DNA from: Acanthochromis polyacanthus
Lineage: Eukaryota; Chordata; Actinopteri; Pomacentridae
Reading direction: 5' to 3'
Assembly: GCF_021347895.1 (NCBI RefSeq)
Contig: NC_067129.1
Span: forward strand, 31,471,690-31,535,689
Length of the DNA: 64,000 nucleotides
Part shown: one piece after another, positions 11,986-25,610 of the stretch
Layout: each line of letters starts with the position of its first letter
Numbering within the stretch: the first letter of the stretch is position 1
Notes under the pieces: generated by a model
Seen by the model: the letters and a program-made list of their open reading frames with translations, nothing else
Databases searched by the model: none
What the model was told of the DNA's origin: nothing
Program-made: the position numbers and the translations under genes

Positions 11986-13465
11986 CTTGTTTAATACTAC
12001 TTTCTGTCCAAGTACTTGTAGTTTTAAAGATTTATTTCACCCAAAATACTAGTTTCTGTCCAATTTCTTAACAAGAAGTAGTAGTCTTAAAGGTGTATTC
12101 CTCCCAAATAGTACTTTTTAATTAGGACCTTATGACTTCAAAGGTTTATTGAGCCCAAAGTACTACTTAAGTACTACTTCTTGACTGAGTATTTGTAGAT
12201 TTAAAGTTTTTTTTCACCCAAAAATACTATTCTGTGTCTGAATACTCATTGTTTTACAGGTTAATTTGAGACAAAATACTACTTCCAGTTCATGTACTTG
12301 TAGTTTTAAAGGTTTAATCCAAGCACTTACAGGATTAAAGGTGTATTTCACCAAAAAAGTACTTTATGTACGAATAGTTTTAGTTTTAAAGGTTTATACC
12401 ACCAAATAGTGCTGTCTAATTCAGAAATAATGGTTTTAAATGTTTCTTCCACCCTAAATACTACTTTCTGTCCAAGTCTAGTTTTAAAGGTCTATTCCAA
12501 ATATGTATAAGTTTAAAGATATATGTCACCAAAAACAACAGTTTTTGTCCAAGTACGTTTAGCTGTCAAGGTTCATTCCACCAAAGAGTGATGTGTAATA
12601 AATTATTGTTTTAAAGCTTTCTTCCACCTAAAATACTGTATTTTATCCAAGTACTTACAGATTTAAAAATTTTTCTACCCTGAGTGCTACTTTTTGCCCA
12701 AGTACATTTGGCTTTAAAGGTTGATTCCACCCAAATTTTACTTCCTAAGTAAGAAGTGATATCTTTAAAAGGTTCATTTCAATGCAAATACGACTTCCTG
12801 TTTGAATACTCATCATTTCACAGGTTTATTTGACCCAAAATACAACTTCCTGTTCAGGTACTTGTACTTTTAAGGTTTATGTCAGGTACTTACAGTTGCT
12901 GTGTAACTAACAAATTGTGGTTTTGAAGATTTCTTCCACCTGAAATATTGTGTTTTATCCAGGTACTTACAGATTTAAAGTTTTTCCACCCTAAATACTG
13001 CTTTTTGCCCAAGCAGGTATGGTTTTAAAGGCTGATTCCCCCAAAATTTTACTTTCTAAGTAACAAGTGGTGGTTTAAAAGGTTCATTCCAACCAAAATA
13101 CTACTTCTTGTCCAGGTGCTTACAGCTTTAAAGGTTTATTCCTCCCAAATAGTACTTTCTAATGAACACATGATGGTTTTAATTGTTTATTCCAGCTAAA
13201 ACACCACTTTCTGTCCAAGTACTTTTAGATTTAAAGGTTCATTCCACCTAAAATACTTCCTGTCTAGGTACTTACAGTTTTAAAGGTTTATTCCATCCTA
13301 ATGGCACTTTCTAACTGACAAATTATAGTTTTAAAGGTTTATGCCACCTAGAATACTTTTTATTGTCCGGCTACTCACAGTTTTCGGGGCTTATTCTACC
13401 GAAAAATTTGCTTTTTAATGATTTGTCATAATTTTAAAGGTTTATTCCACCTAAAACTGCACATA
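11985..13465 (+). repeat. Degenerate 55-75-bp tandem repeat (TTTTAAAGGTTTATTCCACC)
   Basis: About 20 diverged units each combine TACTTNTAG/ACAG + TTTTAAAGGTTTATTCCACC + CAAAATACTACTTTCTGTCCAAG. The array stops about 130 bp before the GC-rich block at 13.59 kb, so it may sit directly against the prr7 promoter. Confidence 0.88.
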
Positions 13466-13589
13466 GTTCTTTTCTTTGTCAGAGTCTAAATCCATAAACG
13501 TGCAACTTTTTAGTGAATATCCTGAATATCTCGCTGGGTTTGTCCTCTGCGTCCTTCACAGTCTGGTTTTTATTGGCCAGGTCGTGCGT

Positions 13590-14030
13590 CCTTGGAGCGG
13601 CCCCCCTCCGGCAGCCAGATCTGGATTCCCATCATCCAGACAGACAGACAGAAGGACGGACGGAGCGTCACGAAACGCTCCTTCTGCCGCTCGGAGGAGG
13701 CGGAGGGACGGACCGGAGGAGAGATCCGGAGGGAGGAGCCAGGCCGCCAAGGTGAACCCACGATCCGCGTTTTAATCACCGTCAGCGGCCAAAACACGAC
13801 GCGCAGCTCCGGCGGGCAGGAGAGCGGAGAGAGAGCCGGATAGGAGGCGTCTGTGGCGGGGAGGAAACCCGAGCAGAGCCGCTGGAGGACACGGAGCTGG
13901 AAAGTGTTTCATCTGTTTGATTCCTCATCTTTTTTCTTTTTCTTTTTTCTTTTTTTTTGGAGAAGCAAACTTAAATGGCACGAAGGGAAGCGAGTGCGTC
14001 ATTTGGTGGGAGACGGCAGAAGAATTAAAG
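13590..14030 (+). other. prr7: GC-rich block: candidate prr7 promoter and non-coding first exon
   Basis: GC and CpG content rise abruptly here against AT-rich neighbours (many CGG, GCG and CGGAGG words between 13600 and 13870). The block ends with AAAG|GTGAGT, a near-consensus splice donor at 14031. It is on the same strand as prr7, 15 kb upstream of its first coding exon. Its open frames overlap in several phases and have no recognisable domains, so I read it as promoter plus 5' UTR. A GGAGCGT..ACGCTCC inverted repeat lies near 13660. Another gene's first exon is possible. Confidence 0.5.
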
Positions 14031-14036
14031 GTGAGT
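14031..14036 (+). other. Splice donor GTGAGT
   Basis: AAAG|GTGAGT matches the vertebrate donor consensus at the end of the GC-rich block. With the acceptor at 28260 it would define a 14.2-kb 5' UTR intron. Confidence 0.45.
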
Positions 14037-14459
14037 TGATTTCTGGTCACCTGTGGAAATCAAAGGACACTTATCGATCCCTATCGATCCTTATCGATCA
14101 TTACTGATGATTGTTGATCCTCAGAGGGTTTTTCCATCTGCGCTGCGGCTCAGACGCTTATTTATTGGCGGTAATGTCGCGGTTTTTATTTTATTTTCCA
14201 AATGACAAACCCTCCTGTTGTTTGATTCACGGATTAAATTAAAGAAGAGACGTTTAACGGCGTTGCGTAACGGAGAACCCGAATCAGTGCGGTTTGGAGT
14301 TTGAGGCGCAGAAACAGTTTGTTTTGAGGGACTTTTCTGGATACCAAAAACAAAAACAAAAAAATAATAATCACAGAAAATACAGGAAAAACTGGAGAAG
14401 TTTGAATAAATGATCCATTATTTAGCTTCAATTTGTGTCTTGGATGAATCCAATTTATT

Positions 14460-14800
14460 TATTATTTTAGTCTAGACTGTAAATAAAATAAATAAATACA
14501 CAGACAAATAAATAAATAAATAAATTCACAAATCAAAAACAAATGAATGCAAAAATAAATACATAGAGAAATAAATAAATACATACATAAATAAATAAAC
14601 AAATAAATGCACAAATGAAGAAATACACCAATAAAAATAATACACAATTAAACAAAAATAAATGCACAAATAAATAATCTACTAAACTAATTAATGAATA
14701 AATAAATGCATAAATATAACCAAATAAAGGCACAAATAAATAAATGCACAAATAAAATACACAAATAAATAAATCACAGATAAATAAATACATTTTTCAC
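14460..14800. repeat. (AAAT)n-derived low-complexity repeat
   Basis: Interrupted AAATAAATAAATGCACAAAT runs. Reverse frames rich in Leu/Ile/Phe/Tyr are by-products. Confidence 0.9.
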
Positions 14801-14940
14801 AAACAATTTGCTGTTATTTCACTTTTTAAATTACTCAAATTACGAGAGTTAAGAACTTGAAAATACATAATTTTAAACTGTTTTTATTTGCTGAACCTCT
14901 GTGTTTTGTTAAAGATATTATTTATTAAAACACACCTAAG

Positions 14941-14941
<1 letters not shown>

Positions 14942-14978
<37 letters not shown>
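14942..14978. repeat. (TA)n microsatellite
   Basis: An uninterrupted alternating TA run of about 18 dinucleotides. Confidence 0.97.
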
Positions 14979-14980
<2 letters not shown>

Positions 14981-15995
14981 GATGTATATTGAAGACAGAG
15001 AAATACATTTTTTTACAGTTATTTCACATAATTTTTGTTTTGATAAATTATAGGTATCTTGGAAAAATATTAATTTACATGTTTACTGTAAAATAAAATT
15101 TAAAATAATTTACATCTATATTATGTTAAATATTAAAGTTTTTGTATAATATATTGGCTGTTAAAGATATGTTTATTAATTGCTGAAAAATGGTAAATAA
15201 TTTTTTTGATTATATTTATTGTTATATATTTTAACTGCTATTTTACACAATTTATTACAAGCTACTGATATGTAGTAAAATCATTAAAAATATTTAATTT
15301 ACACATTTACTGTAAAACAACAAAACAAGTCAAGACTGCAAATATCTGGGGGTTTTTTCAAATTTTGATTTATATAAGATTTATTATGGATTTTTTTTAC
15401 AGATACTTGCTGGTAAGGAAAAAATATTTATATTAACAATTTAATAATTGTAATTATTTTCTATATTATATATGTTCATTATATAATTGTCATGTATTAT
15501 TATTTTACTCAATTTCTGTTTCATTGAATTGCAAATTTTTAGTAAAATGACAGAAAAGAGAAATAATTTACATGTCTGTAAAAAAAAGGTCAAAATTTTA
15601 AACATCTGTCTTTTCATATTTAAATTTATGAAATATTTACATATCATATTCATTATTTTACATATATTTGCTTTTGTTTGAAACAAAAATAATGTATATT
15701 AAAAATTTAGAAATGTCTTAAATAAATTACAGATGTCATTATTTTACTGCATTTAACTAATCAAAACTATGACTATTTTACTGATACTTGTTGTAAAATG
15801 ATATAATTAAGAACTGCAAATGGTAAATTACTTATGTTATTTCACAGAATTTCTATTTTTGTTAAATGTATATAATATTGAACAAAATCACAGAAAAGGC
15901 AGTAATTTCTGTGATTACTGTAAAAAATAAAAAAATGTAAAACAAATTAAAACAAAAGAAAAAACAGGCCAAAGCCAAAACTGTAAATAATGTCA
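14979..15995. other. Extremely AT-rich non-coding stretch
   Basis: Repeated phrases such as ATTTACTGTAAAA and TTATTTCACA recur every 100-250 bp, suggesting worn copies of an AT-rich MITE. Similar material is at 7.2 kb and 32.3-33.2 kb. No gene. Confidence 0.6.
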
Positions 15996-15998
15996 ATA

Positions 15999-18431
15999 CT
16001 ACAACAGCACTACATTTACCCTCTAACACTACATTTACCCTCTAACACTATATTTACCCTCTAATACTACATTTACCCTCTAACACTATATTTACCCTCT
16101 AATACTACATTTACCCTCTAATACTACATTTACCCTCTAACACTATATTTACCCTCTAATACTACATTTACCCTCTAATACTACATTTACCCTCCAATGT
16201 TACATTTATCCTCTACAACTACATTTACCCTCTAACACTATATTTACCCTCTAACACTATATTTACCCTCTAACGCTACATTTACCTTCTAACACTACAT
16301 TTACCCTCTAACACTATATTTACCCTCTAATACTACATTTACCCTCCAATGTTACATTTATCCTCGACAACTACATTTACCCTCTAACACTATATTTACC
16401 CTCTAATACTATATTTACCCTCTAATGCTACATTTGCCCTCTATAACTACATTTACCCTCTAACGCTACATTTACCCTCTAACGCTACATTTACCCTTTA
16501 ACACTATATTTACCCTCTAACGCTACATTTACCCTCTAACACTATATTTACCCTCTAATACTACATTTACCCTCTAATACTACATTTACCCTCCAATGTT
16601 ACATTCATCCTCGACAACTACATTTACCCTCTAACACTATATTTACCCTCTAATACTATATTTACCCTCTAATGCTACATTTGCCCTCTATAACTACATT
16701 TACCCTCTAACGCTACATTTACCCTTTAACACTATATTTACCCTCTAATGCTACATTTACCCTCTAACACTATATTTACCCTCTAATAGTACATTTACCC
16801 TCTAACACTATATTTACCCTCTAATAGTACATTTACCCTCTAATACTACATTTACCCTCTATAACTACATTTACCCTCCAATGTTACATTTACCCTCTAA
16901 CACTATATTTACCCTCTAACACTATATTTACCCTCCAATGTTACATTTACCCTCTAACACTACATTTACCCTCTAACACTACATTTACCCTCTAACGCTA
17001 CATTTACCCTCTAACGCTACATTTACCCTCTAACACTACATTTACCCTCTAACACTATATTTACCCTCTAATAGTACATTTACCCTCTAATACTACATTT
17101 ACCCTCTATAACTACATTTACCCTCCAATGTTACATTTACCCTCTAACACTACATTTACCCTTTAACACTATATTTACCCTCTAACACTATATTTACCCT
17201 CTAATAGTACATTTACACTCTAACACTACATTTACCCTCCAATGTTACATTTACCCTGTAACACTATATTTACCCTCTAACGCTACATTTACCCTCTAAC
17301 ACTATATTTACCCTCTAATACTACATTTACCCTCTAATACTACATTTACCCTCCAATGTTACATTCATCCTCGACAACTACATTTACCCTCTAACACTAT
17401 ATTTACCCTCTAATACTATATTTACCCTCTAATGCTACATTTGCCCTCTATAACTACATTTACCCTCTAACGCTACGTTTACCCTTTAACACTATATTTA
17501 CCCTCTAATGCTACATTTACCCTCTAACACTATATTTACCCTCTAATAGTACATTTACCCTCTAACACTATATTTACCCTCTAATAGTACATTTACCCTC
17601 TAATACTACATTTACCCTCTATAACTACATTTACCCTCCAATGTTACATTTACCCTCTAACACTATATTTACCCTCCAATGTTACATTTACCCTCTAACA
17701 CTACATTTACCCTCTAACACTACATTTACCCTCTAACGCTACATTTACCTTCTAACACTATATTTACCCTCTAACACTATATTTACCCTCCAATGTTACA
17801 TTTACCCTCTAACACTACATTTACCCTCTAACACTACATTTACCCTCTAACGCTACATTTACCCTCTAACACTACATTTACCCTCTAACACTACATTTAC
17901 CCTCTAACGCTACGTTTACCCTTTAACACTATATTTACCCTCTAATGCTACATTTACCCTCTAACACTATATTTACCCTCTAATAGTACATTTACCCTCT
18001 AACACTATATTTACCCTCTAATAGTACATTTACCCTCTAATACTACATTTACCCTCTATAACTACATTTACCCTCCAATGTTACATTTACCCTCTAACAC
18101 TATATTTACCCTCCAATGTTACATTTACCCTCTAACACTACATTTACCCTCTAACGCTACATTTACCCTCTAACGCTACATTTACCTTCTAACACTATAT
18201 TTACCCTCTAACACTATATTTACCCTCCAATGTTACATTTACCCTCTAACACTACATTTACCCTCTAACACTACATTTACCCTCTAACGCTACATTTACC
18301 CTCTAACGCTACATTTACCCTCTAACACTACATTTACCCTCTAACGCTACATTTACCCTCTAACGCTACATTTACCCTCTAACACTACATTTACCCTCTA
18401 ACGCTACATTTACCCTCTAACGCTACATTTC
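15999..18431 (+). repeat. 19-bp satellite array with higher-order repeats
   Basis: About 127 tandem copies of the 19-mer TTTACCCTCTAACACTACA, with variant units (AATACT, AACGCT, AATGTT, AATAGT, ATAACT) that keep the 19-bp register. Variant order repeats: the rare unit ACATTCATCCTCGACAACT occurs at 16601 and 17361, 760 bp (40 units) apart, with a related unit at 16354 (13 units earlier). The rare ACATTTACCTTCTAACACT occurs at 17741 and 18178, 437 bp (23 units) apart. So the array grew by duplication of blocks. Confidence 0.97.
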
Positions 18432-20435
18432 CAGACAGTGTTCTACTGAAGTTTTACAGGTTTCCAACCATCTAAATACCACTGGGGAACATCTTGGATG
18501 CAGAAATGCAGTTTTTTGAGGTATTCAGCTGTCAAGTGACACACTGGATGGATTTTAATCACTTTAATATGCATGAATTGTGAGCCTTCTTGGAAAACAG
18601 TGTCGGACTGGGACTGGATATTGGCAGATTCTGAATATTTAATGACTCAGGGCCCAAAAGTTGATCTGAAACTCCTACGTTCACATTTGAAGGTTTTTTT
18701 TTTACCAGCTCTTATCGTGGATGATTAGGAGATACTTCAGGTCTTTTCACTCAGTTTGGAACCTTGAAATGAAAACCAAAGTGTTGGAGTCCCTTCAATG
18801 TTTGGTGATCAGCTGACCTGAGGCTGCTCTCTGATTGGTTGCTCCTCAGACACCGTTTTTTTTTAACATGTTTCCTACCTTGTGATTGGTCAGTCCAAAC
18901 CGTCCAGGTTCAGGTTCGTACCGCTGCTGAAAAGAATAAAGAAACTCCATTAAACCCAACATATTTTTATAGTAAACAAACATTTCTGTCACACTGATTT
19001 ATTGGAACCCTTATGGTTAAAGTTTGGTTCAGTTGTGTAGTTAAAAATACCCAGAATCCTTAGATATTTAATCATATTAGTTCGTTTATTTTCCATAATT
19101 AATAACACTGTAGGATCTCAGCCTTATTATGTTTTGTCGTCGGGTAAAGTCGTGTTTTAGATGATTTTTATGAAGTTTTAATCCCCGATATGCAAATTAC
19201 TGAGGTAAAATCACGGTTTTAAAAGATGAGATAAGATAAAACAAGAAGTTTTTATTCATCTCGAAGGAGGACATTCTTGTGCCAGGCAATACTGAATTAC
19301 CAAAAGTAAAGAGAATAGAACAGTTTGGTGTAACGCTGACAGATATACTGAAGTAATAAGTAATCCTTACACTGACAGTGTCGTACATGTAATTCAAATA
19401 TTACACATGAAAATAAAAAGGTTCTGAAACTGATGTTGCACAAACTATTGAGACAGTAAATATTGTAAAGGATTTTAACATTATTCTTCACTTTTAGAGT
19501 CCAATTAGCATTTAAATTAACATTTAAACTAGTTGATTTAATCCCAAACACCCCTCATAGCCTTTATTTACTAGAAAACACTTTGCTGTTGTCTGAAATT
19601 TGCTGCATAAAAAACCATGACTTGACTTCAAGGGGCTTTAGTTTGTTTTTTAAACTGGAATTTGAACATTTATTTTGTCAGGTGACAGAATTTAAACGAG
19701 GTTCATAAGGAACCAATGATCGTGTCATGACATTTACTTAAAAAATTATAAATTAGTGTCTTTATTACCTGAAAAATGTATTAAACTGATGTAAGCAGCT
19801 GTGATTTAGCGCCCCCTGCTGCTGATTCCTGGTTAATTCACCTGTTTCATGGTTTTTAACAGTTAAAGTCTCCTGTTTCTGCATTAATTTACCTTCCAAA
19901 CTTCACATCTGCTGCTGCACTTTACGTTTAAACTGAGAGAAAAGAGACAGAGTTGTTGTTCTATTGTGTTCACATTCATGGTTGCTCTCGAACGGACTGA
20001 TTTTCATGTGTAGTTTATAATTATTGTCCCATGAACAGGACCAGACTCTTCACCCTCAGCTGTTAAAAAGCCGGTAACGTGAATGTTGACGCTGCTGAAC
20101 TTGCGCTTCGTCACTGACATTTGGTTTGAACAGCCTCTCAGTGTTCTGCTGTGAATCCTGACGTCCTGCCGGCCCTCCCCCTCAGCGTGGCGTCATTCAC
20201 CGTGCTGAATGTGTCCTCTGTTTTAGAGCCGTGCTGCATTTATTTCATTGATCCAGTCTGATTCATTTTCCTCTTTGAATTTTTGTCTTGTGACTGTCGG
20301 TCGTAGTTGAATCAGCCACACATTCACAGTTTCTCTGACTAATCCAGAATTTTTAGTCTTTTACGGAATTTATTTAGTGCAAACGATTTATTTTTGTTGT
20401 TTTTTTTCAGCGAAACACGTAGAATATAGTGATTT
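18432..20435. other. Non-coding intronic or upstream stretch
   Basis: Mostly unique-looking sequence with no coding frame, RNA gene or transposon that I recognise. Confidence 0.5.
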
Positions 20436-20439
20436 TGAT

Positions 20440-21490
20440 TAAATAATAGTTAATTTTCCTGACTGACCTGTGCAACACACATGATGCATTCAAGTTCCAT
20501 TGGAAAGCTGAAAATTTGAGGATTTTTTTTTCTATTTTTACACTTTCTGTCTGATAAATCATGCATTTTTTTTTTGCCTTTTATTTTTTTCTTTTAAATT
20601 ACTTGCGTCTTCAAAACCACTGGTGGGTTTTTGGGTTCAAAGTTTCAACTAAAAATGTCAAAAATCACCATTTTCAGTCCTGGTAAAGGGACTGTCTGCT
20701 AATTTCGCCACTGAACTCAAACATCTGGGATTTTTGGTTAACAAAATGAAGCTGTATGACTATAGATCGGGCTTCAGATAATAAGAATTCATGTATTTTA
20801 AATGAATACAAGTCAGGAGCAAATTCTTCACTGTGTGGAATGAAGAGATTTGGAGGAAATATCACAATTTTTAGCTGAGATTTGCTTAATTTTCCTGATT
20901 GAACTGAGCAGCACACATGATGTGTTCAAGGTCTGTCAGAAGGCTAAAAATATGCAGATTTTTTCTGTTTTTATCATTTCTGTTAAATGATGTAATTTCT
21001 GCCTTTTATTGTTTGCTTTTAAAGGTTTTCAAACCTGCTGGTGAGTTTTAGGGTTCAGAGTTTCAACTAAAAATGTCAAAAATCACCATTTTGGGTCCTG
21101 AAAAATGGAATATCTGCTAGTTTTTCCACTTCTTTCACAGTAAACTGAAACATTTGGGGTTTTTAGTTGAAAAAAAAATGAATTTACAAGACTATAAATT
21201 GGGCTTCAGACAAGAAAAATTCATGTATTTTACCTGAATGCAAGTCAAGGGAAAGTTTTTTCCTGTGTAAAACAAAGGGATTTGGGTGAAATATCACAAT
21301 TTTAAGCTTCAATATGGTGGATTTTCCTGACTGAAATGAATGTCACACATGATGCATTCAAGGACTGTCAGAAAGCTGATAATCTGGTAATTTTCTCAGT
21401 TTTTACAGTTTCTGGCTCCAATGAATGGTGAAATTTTTGCCATTTTTTCTTGTCTTTTAAACCCACTGGTGTGTTTTTTTCAGGTTCAGA
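20440..21490 (+). repeat. 430-bp tandem repeat, about 2.4 copies
   Basis: Copies begin near 20445, 20875 and 21300. Shared markers in order are TTTTCCTGACTGA, CACACATGATGCATTCAAG, GTTTCAACTAAAAATGTC, AAATCACCATTTT and GGGCTTCAGA. The copies have diverged clearly. A further diverged piece lies at 33360-33520. Confidence 0.9.
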
Positions 21491-23140
21491 TTGTGAACTA
21501 AGAGTACTGAAGGCCTCACCTCTCTCCAGATGTTCCTCAGCTGGAATCCAACAGCATCCGTCCTCGATCCAGTTTATTCAGCTTCACTGACATCAGAATT
21601 TACTGTAAGCATAAAATTCACTTTGTAAAACAGCTTAAAATCAGCTCACTTCAGTCAAATTAAACAAAAATAAAGCTTCAAGCGACATTACAGTGAAGAT
21701 TTTAGCACAAACCGTCATGTAACTTTTCCTTATTTTATTTTGAGGAACGTTTTTCATCGTTTACGTCCTTTATTTGCTGCCCCAGACGTGTGAAAACACA
21801 GTCGCAGCTCCAGCTCCTGCTCCTGGCGTTTATTTATAGTTATTTGTACAGATTCTGCCTTCAAACACAAACCGCTGCCAATATCTGTTTACTACTTTTC
21901 ACCAAAGCCGTTTTATTTTAATTTCCTACTGAGGCACTTTTCAAAAACAAATCAAACGCAGCTCAAAGTGCTTTACAAGCGCCTGACAAAACACAGAATA
22001 TTAAAAAAAAAATGATTTAGAGGCAAACGCACAGAGAACAAGACTGAATATTTGTTGGGTAGTTTGGAGAATAAGAGAAAAATAGAAGGTAAAAGAAGCA
22101 GTGAGCATGAAATATTAATATAAATAAACTAGAAGATAATCCTCCAGGCCCTCAGATAAACAACAGAAAACTGCAAAAGAATAATTAGTAGAATTATCTC
22201 AGCAAGAAAGAAGCAGAAATCCTCCAGAGCTGCAGAGGAGTTTGATGATTGTTCCTGATTAAACTCACCTGGAGAGGAAGAACATGGAGGTTTGAGGAGC
22301 AGCTGGAGGATCAGAAAGACGGAAAATAAAACTGGAAGAATCGTCTTTGTGTTTAAAGTTCGAGGTCTGATTGTTTGAAGCTGCAGCAGGTGATTCATGA
22401 TTCAAACATTCATTATTCTCAGCATTTAAACACGTAAGCAGATGGGCCGAGGTCATGTGACTGCTGGGGTCAAACTATACTTTTCAAAATGCGGTTTAAA
22501 ATGACGCTATTAAACTGAAAATGCTTAAATGTATGAGTAACTCAGCATCTAAAGAGTTGTCTTGGTAGATTTCCAAATTACATGGTGCGATAAAATGTTT
22601 AAAAATAAGTGAAAAACTGTGTAAAAACATCCAGAAACAAAGATTTAAAGTCCAGAGTTCTTTAGTTTATGACCTAAACCTGTCATTTCATAACATTTAG
22701 TGACATTTAAAGGTTGATTAAACTATACTGCTTGTTTAAAGATGGAACTGAACGGTACTCGGTGCATCCAAACATACTTTTTTAATCAATATTCAATTAA
22801 TAGTTTCATACATTTGACAGTTTTGCATATTTTCTTTACATTTAGGCATAAACACACAATATTTGCTTTAATTCAAATCACTTTAACCCCTTCATTTAGC
22901 TGAAAATATTTTTTTTCCAAAAGGCCTTTTGTTGATCTTCACTGCTTTATTCTTGCTGTTGCTCCCCCGTTACAATAGTTTAATATCTTTAGCATTATGG
23001 TATGATCCTTGTTTTATTTTTACTGTAAAGCACCTTCTGATTTTATATCTGTGAATGGTGCTATATACATAAATTTCACTTACTTATTATTATCATATTA
23101 TTTTAAATTACAGTTACCTGCATGTGTTAGCTCTGTCCGG
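21491..23140. other. Non-coding stretch
   Basis: Unique-looking intronic-type sequence, with AT-rich parts near 22740-22990. No credible coding frame. Confidence 0.5.
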
Positions 23141-23147
23141 AATCCAT

Positions 23148-23345
23148 TAAACACCACAGAAGTCTTTGTCATGCTGCCCCTTTACCAGCTAAACCCCCAC
23201 AATGCTCTCTGCTTGCCAACATGAACTGAAGTCTGAGTGACGCCTCCTCTGAGCTCTACAGTATTAAATATTAAGAGGCTCCACCTGGTGGAACAACCAG
23301 GTACGACAGCTGATCTACAATACATTTACTAGCATGCATGGCACT
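23148..23345. repeat. First copy of a repeat flanking the CAAAAC array
   Basis: It shares CACAGAAGTCTTTGTCATG, CAGCTAAACCC and TCCACCTGGTGGAACAA + CAGGTAC with 24245-24400. The two copies bracket the array at 23.68-24.2 kb. The front part belongs to the family also found at 47.15 and 62.2-62.8 kb. Confidence 0.8.
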
Positions 23346-23679
23346 TGTCGACCTTAGTGATCTGATTTGTTTTTAAGTGGTTAAATTATTACCACAATTA
23401 AGATATTAACAATTAGTCATTAGCATTTCTAGTCTTCAAAGAGTGGCAGTCAGACCAAACGCAGTATTTTATCTGACAGTTGGAGGTGTTTTATAGGCGT
23501 TTCACATCCGAAAACTCACAAATATCTGTTTATCCTGATCACCGCTGAAATAATCAATAAATCCAATCTTTACCTGTTTGCACAGATAAAATCAAATATC
23601 CGCAATTATGTGATCAAGTTGTCCAAACTACGGATGGAAGTTTTTAACAGTTTTCTTCTCTTCCAAACAGAGACAACGT

Positions 23680-24200
23680 TTCACAAAGAAACACAAAACC
23701 ACTGCAGAAAAACACGAAACCACCACAATGAGACACAAAATCACCAAAAAGAGAAGCAAAACCACCAAAAAGAGATACAAAACCATGACAAATTCCAAGC
23801 CACCGGAGACCCAACAAAAACACGGAAATGAACCACAGAGGGATGCAAAACTACCAACAAAAGAAGAAAAAACAACCCAACAAAAGACAAAACCACAACA
23901 AAAAGACGCAAAACTATCACAAAGAAATGCAAAACTATGAAAAAGAGACTGAAACCACCACAAAAGAAAATGCAAAACTACCACAAAGAGGCACAAAACC
24001 ACCAAAAAGAGATGTAAAAGCACAACAAATTTCTAAAGACCAGAGAAACAAAACTACCTACCAGAGACCAAAAAAACATGACAGAAACAGGAAAACTGAC
24101 CACAAAGAGATGCACAACCACCCCCAAAAGCAGGACTACTAAAAAAGACACAAAACCATCACACACAAATGCAAAAACACAAAAAATGATTTTGGAGAAG
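23680..24200 (+). repeat. CACAAAACCACCA-type minisatellite
   Basis: Degenerate 20-25-bp units such as ACAAAACCACCACAAAGAGA. It is related in sequence to the 9-11 kb field and in the same orientation. Lys/Thr/Gln-rich frames are by-products. Confidence 0.88.
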
Positions 24201-24244
24201 ACACCCAAGTAAACTATTACATGTTTTCAGTTTGTGGTTTATTA

Positions 24245-24400
24245 ACTGCCACAGAAGTCTTTATCATGGTGCCCGTTGCTAGCTAAACTCCCATAATGCT
24301 TTCTGCTTGTGGTAATCCAAGAAACTGGGGCTCCACCTGGTGGAACAAACAGGTACTACAGCTAATCTACAATACATTTTTACACGTGCCTTGTCATTTA
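24245..24400. repeat. Second copy of the flanking repeat
   Basis: It matches 23148-23345 with a few per cent divergence plus deletions; see that entry. Confidence 0.8.
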
Positions 24401-25610
24401 ATATATTTTTAATTAGTGAATTTTCAGCGGTTTGCATTTAATTAGTTCTAGCACTGGATGATGTCTACAAAGAGTCCTACATTATTCCTCTGACACAGGT
24501 CCAGACATTTCCAGTGTGTTTAAAGCAGAAAATCTAAACTTTAACTTCACTGTCATGATTTCATTTCAGCTCCTTTATACTCTTCATGACCTTCAGAACT
24601 ATTGAGAACGAAAGCAGGTTAAAATTTAGAGATCTTGCGATGTTTATCCGACACCGGCAGCGATCGGGAGGGATTTCGCTCTGAGTGAAAAGTGACGACA
24701 GATCGGCTGCTTTCAGATCCGCAGAGGAAAACACTGAACCCTTATTTGTTCGACCTCAACTTGAAACTTCACCCTTTTGAGGGAGCGCTGTAATATATGC
24801 ATCTGAGTCTGCCTTATGCAAGTCTGAGGTTTGCAGATAAACATGCATTAGAGGTGGAAAGCAGTTCAGTCACCACTGACCTGTTTTCCTTTTTCACAGC
24901 CTGTAAAGCCCTTCGAGTGGCTTCGGTTCGCCTTTAACGTCCGTAACAGCTCTAAAAGCACCAATTAGATCATATTATGTTCATTATGTCACATCCTCCA
25001 ACGTTTTTTTTCCACATTTCACCGCTACCCTTCAGCTATTAGAGTTCAAATCGTCTTCTGGTTGTGTTTTCTGTCCTACATTCAGATCAGATGGAGCAAA
25101 GTGCGGCTCAAATGAGAGCGATTAAAAAGGCAAAAAGGTATAAATAGTGTGAGTGCTGTGGATGTGGGTGTGGAGGCCTGAGTGGCTTCTCTTTGATGAG
25201 AGGCAGGAAGCGTGGGGAGTAAACAAAAGCTCCGTTCCACATCAGCGCTCGCAGATTGAAATATCAGCGGCTGTGCGACCTCACAACAGCCCTCCAAAGA
25301 TGAATCACCTCGTGGAAGGAATTTTAGATTACAATAGACACAGGGGTGTGACTCCCAGAGGTGAGGTGGAAGATGATCAACATGACATGGATACTGCAGT
25401 AATACAGAACAAGTGTCTTTTTCAAACGTCTCAAACTGCAGCAGAGGTCGACCTGAAGTCCTGAGAAGTGAACTGGAAACGTTCCTCATCCTTGTTGTTG
25501 TTTATCTAGTGTCTGTGATGATTTTCTATTGAACTGATCTTGGTGCTTTGGATGCGTCTTTTAGAATTTCATCCACTGGACACCTTCAGTCCGGTCATGA
25601 TCCAATGCTA
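24401..25610. other. Non-coding stretch
   Basis: Moderate GC, unique-looking sequence. No frame has a recognisable domain. Regulatory content cannot be judged by eye. Confidence 0.5.

Noticed and set aside
13476..13843. Protein-coding gene in the GC-rich block
   Set aside because: Five overlapping frames on both strands with no domain; expected in CpG-rich DNA.
15999..18431. Interstitial telomere (CCCTAA-like words)
   Set aside because: The unit is 19 bp with TTTACCCTCTAAC; the hexamer TTAGGG/CCCTAA is not repeated.
25153..25464. Possible exon at 25.2-25.5 kb (open on both strands)
   Set aside because: No recognisable domain and no splice sites in consistent phase.
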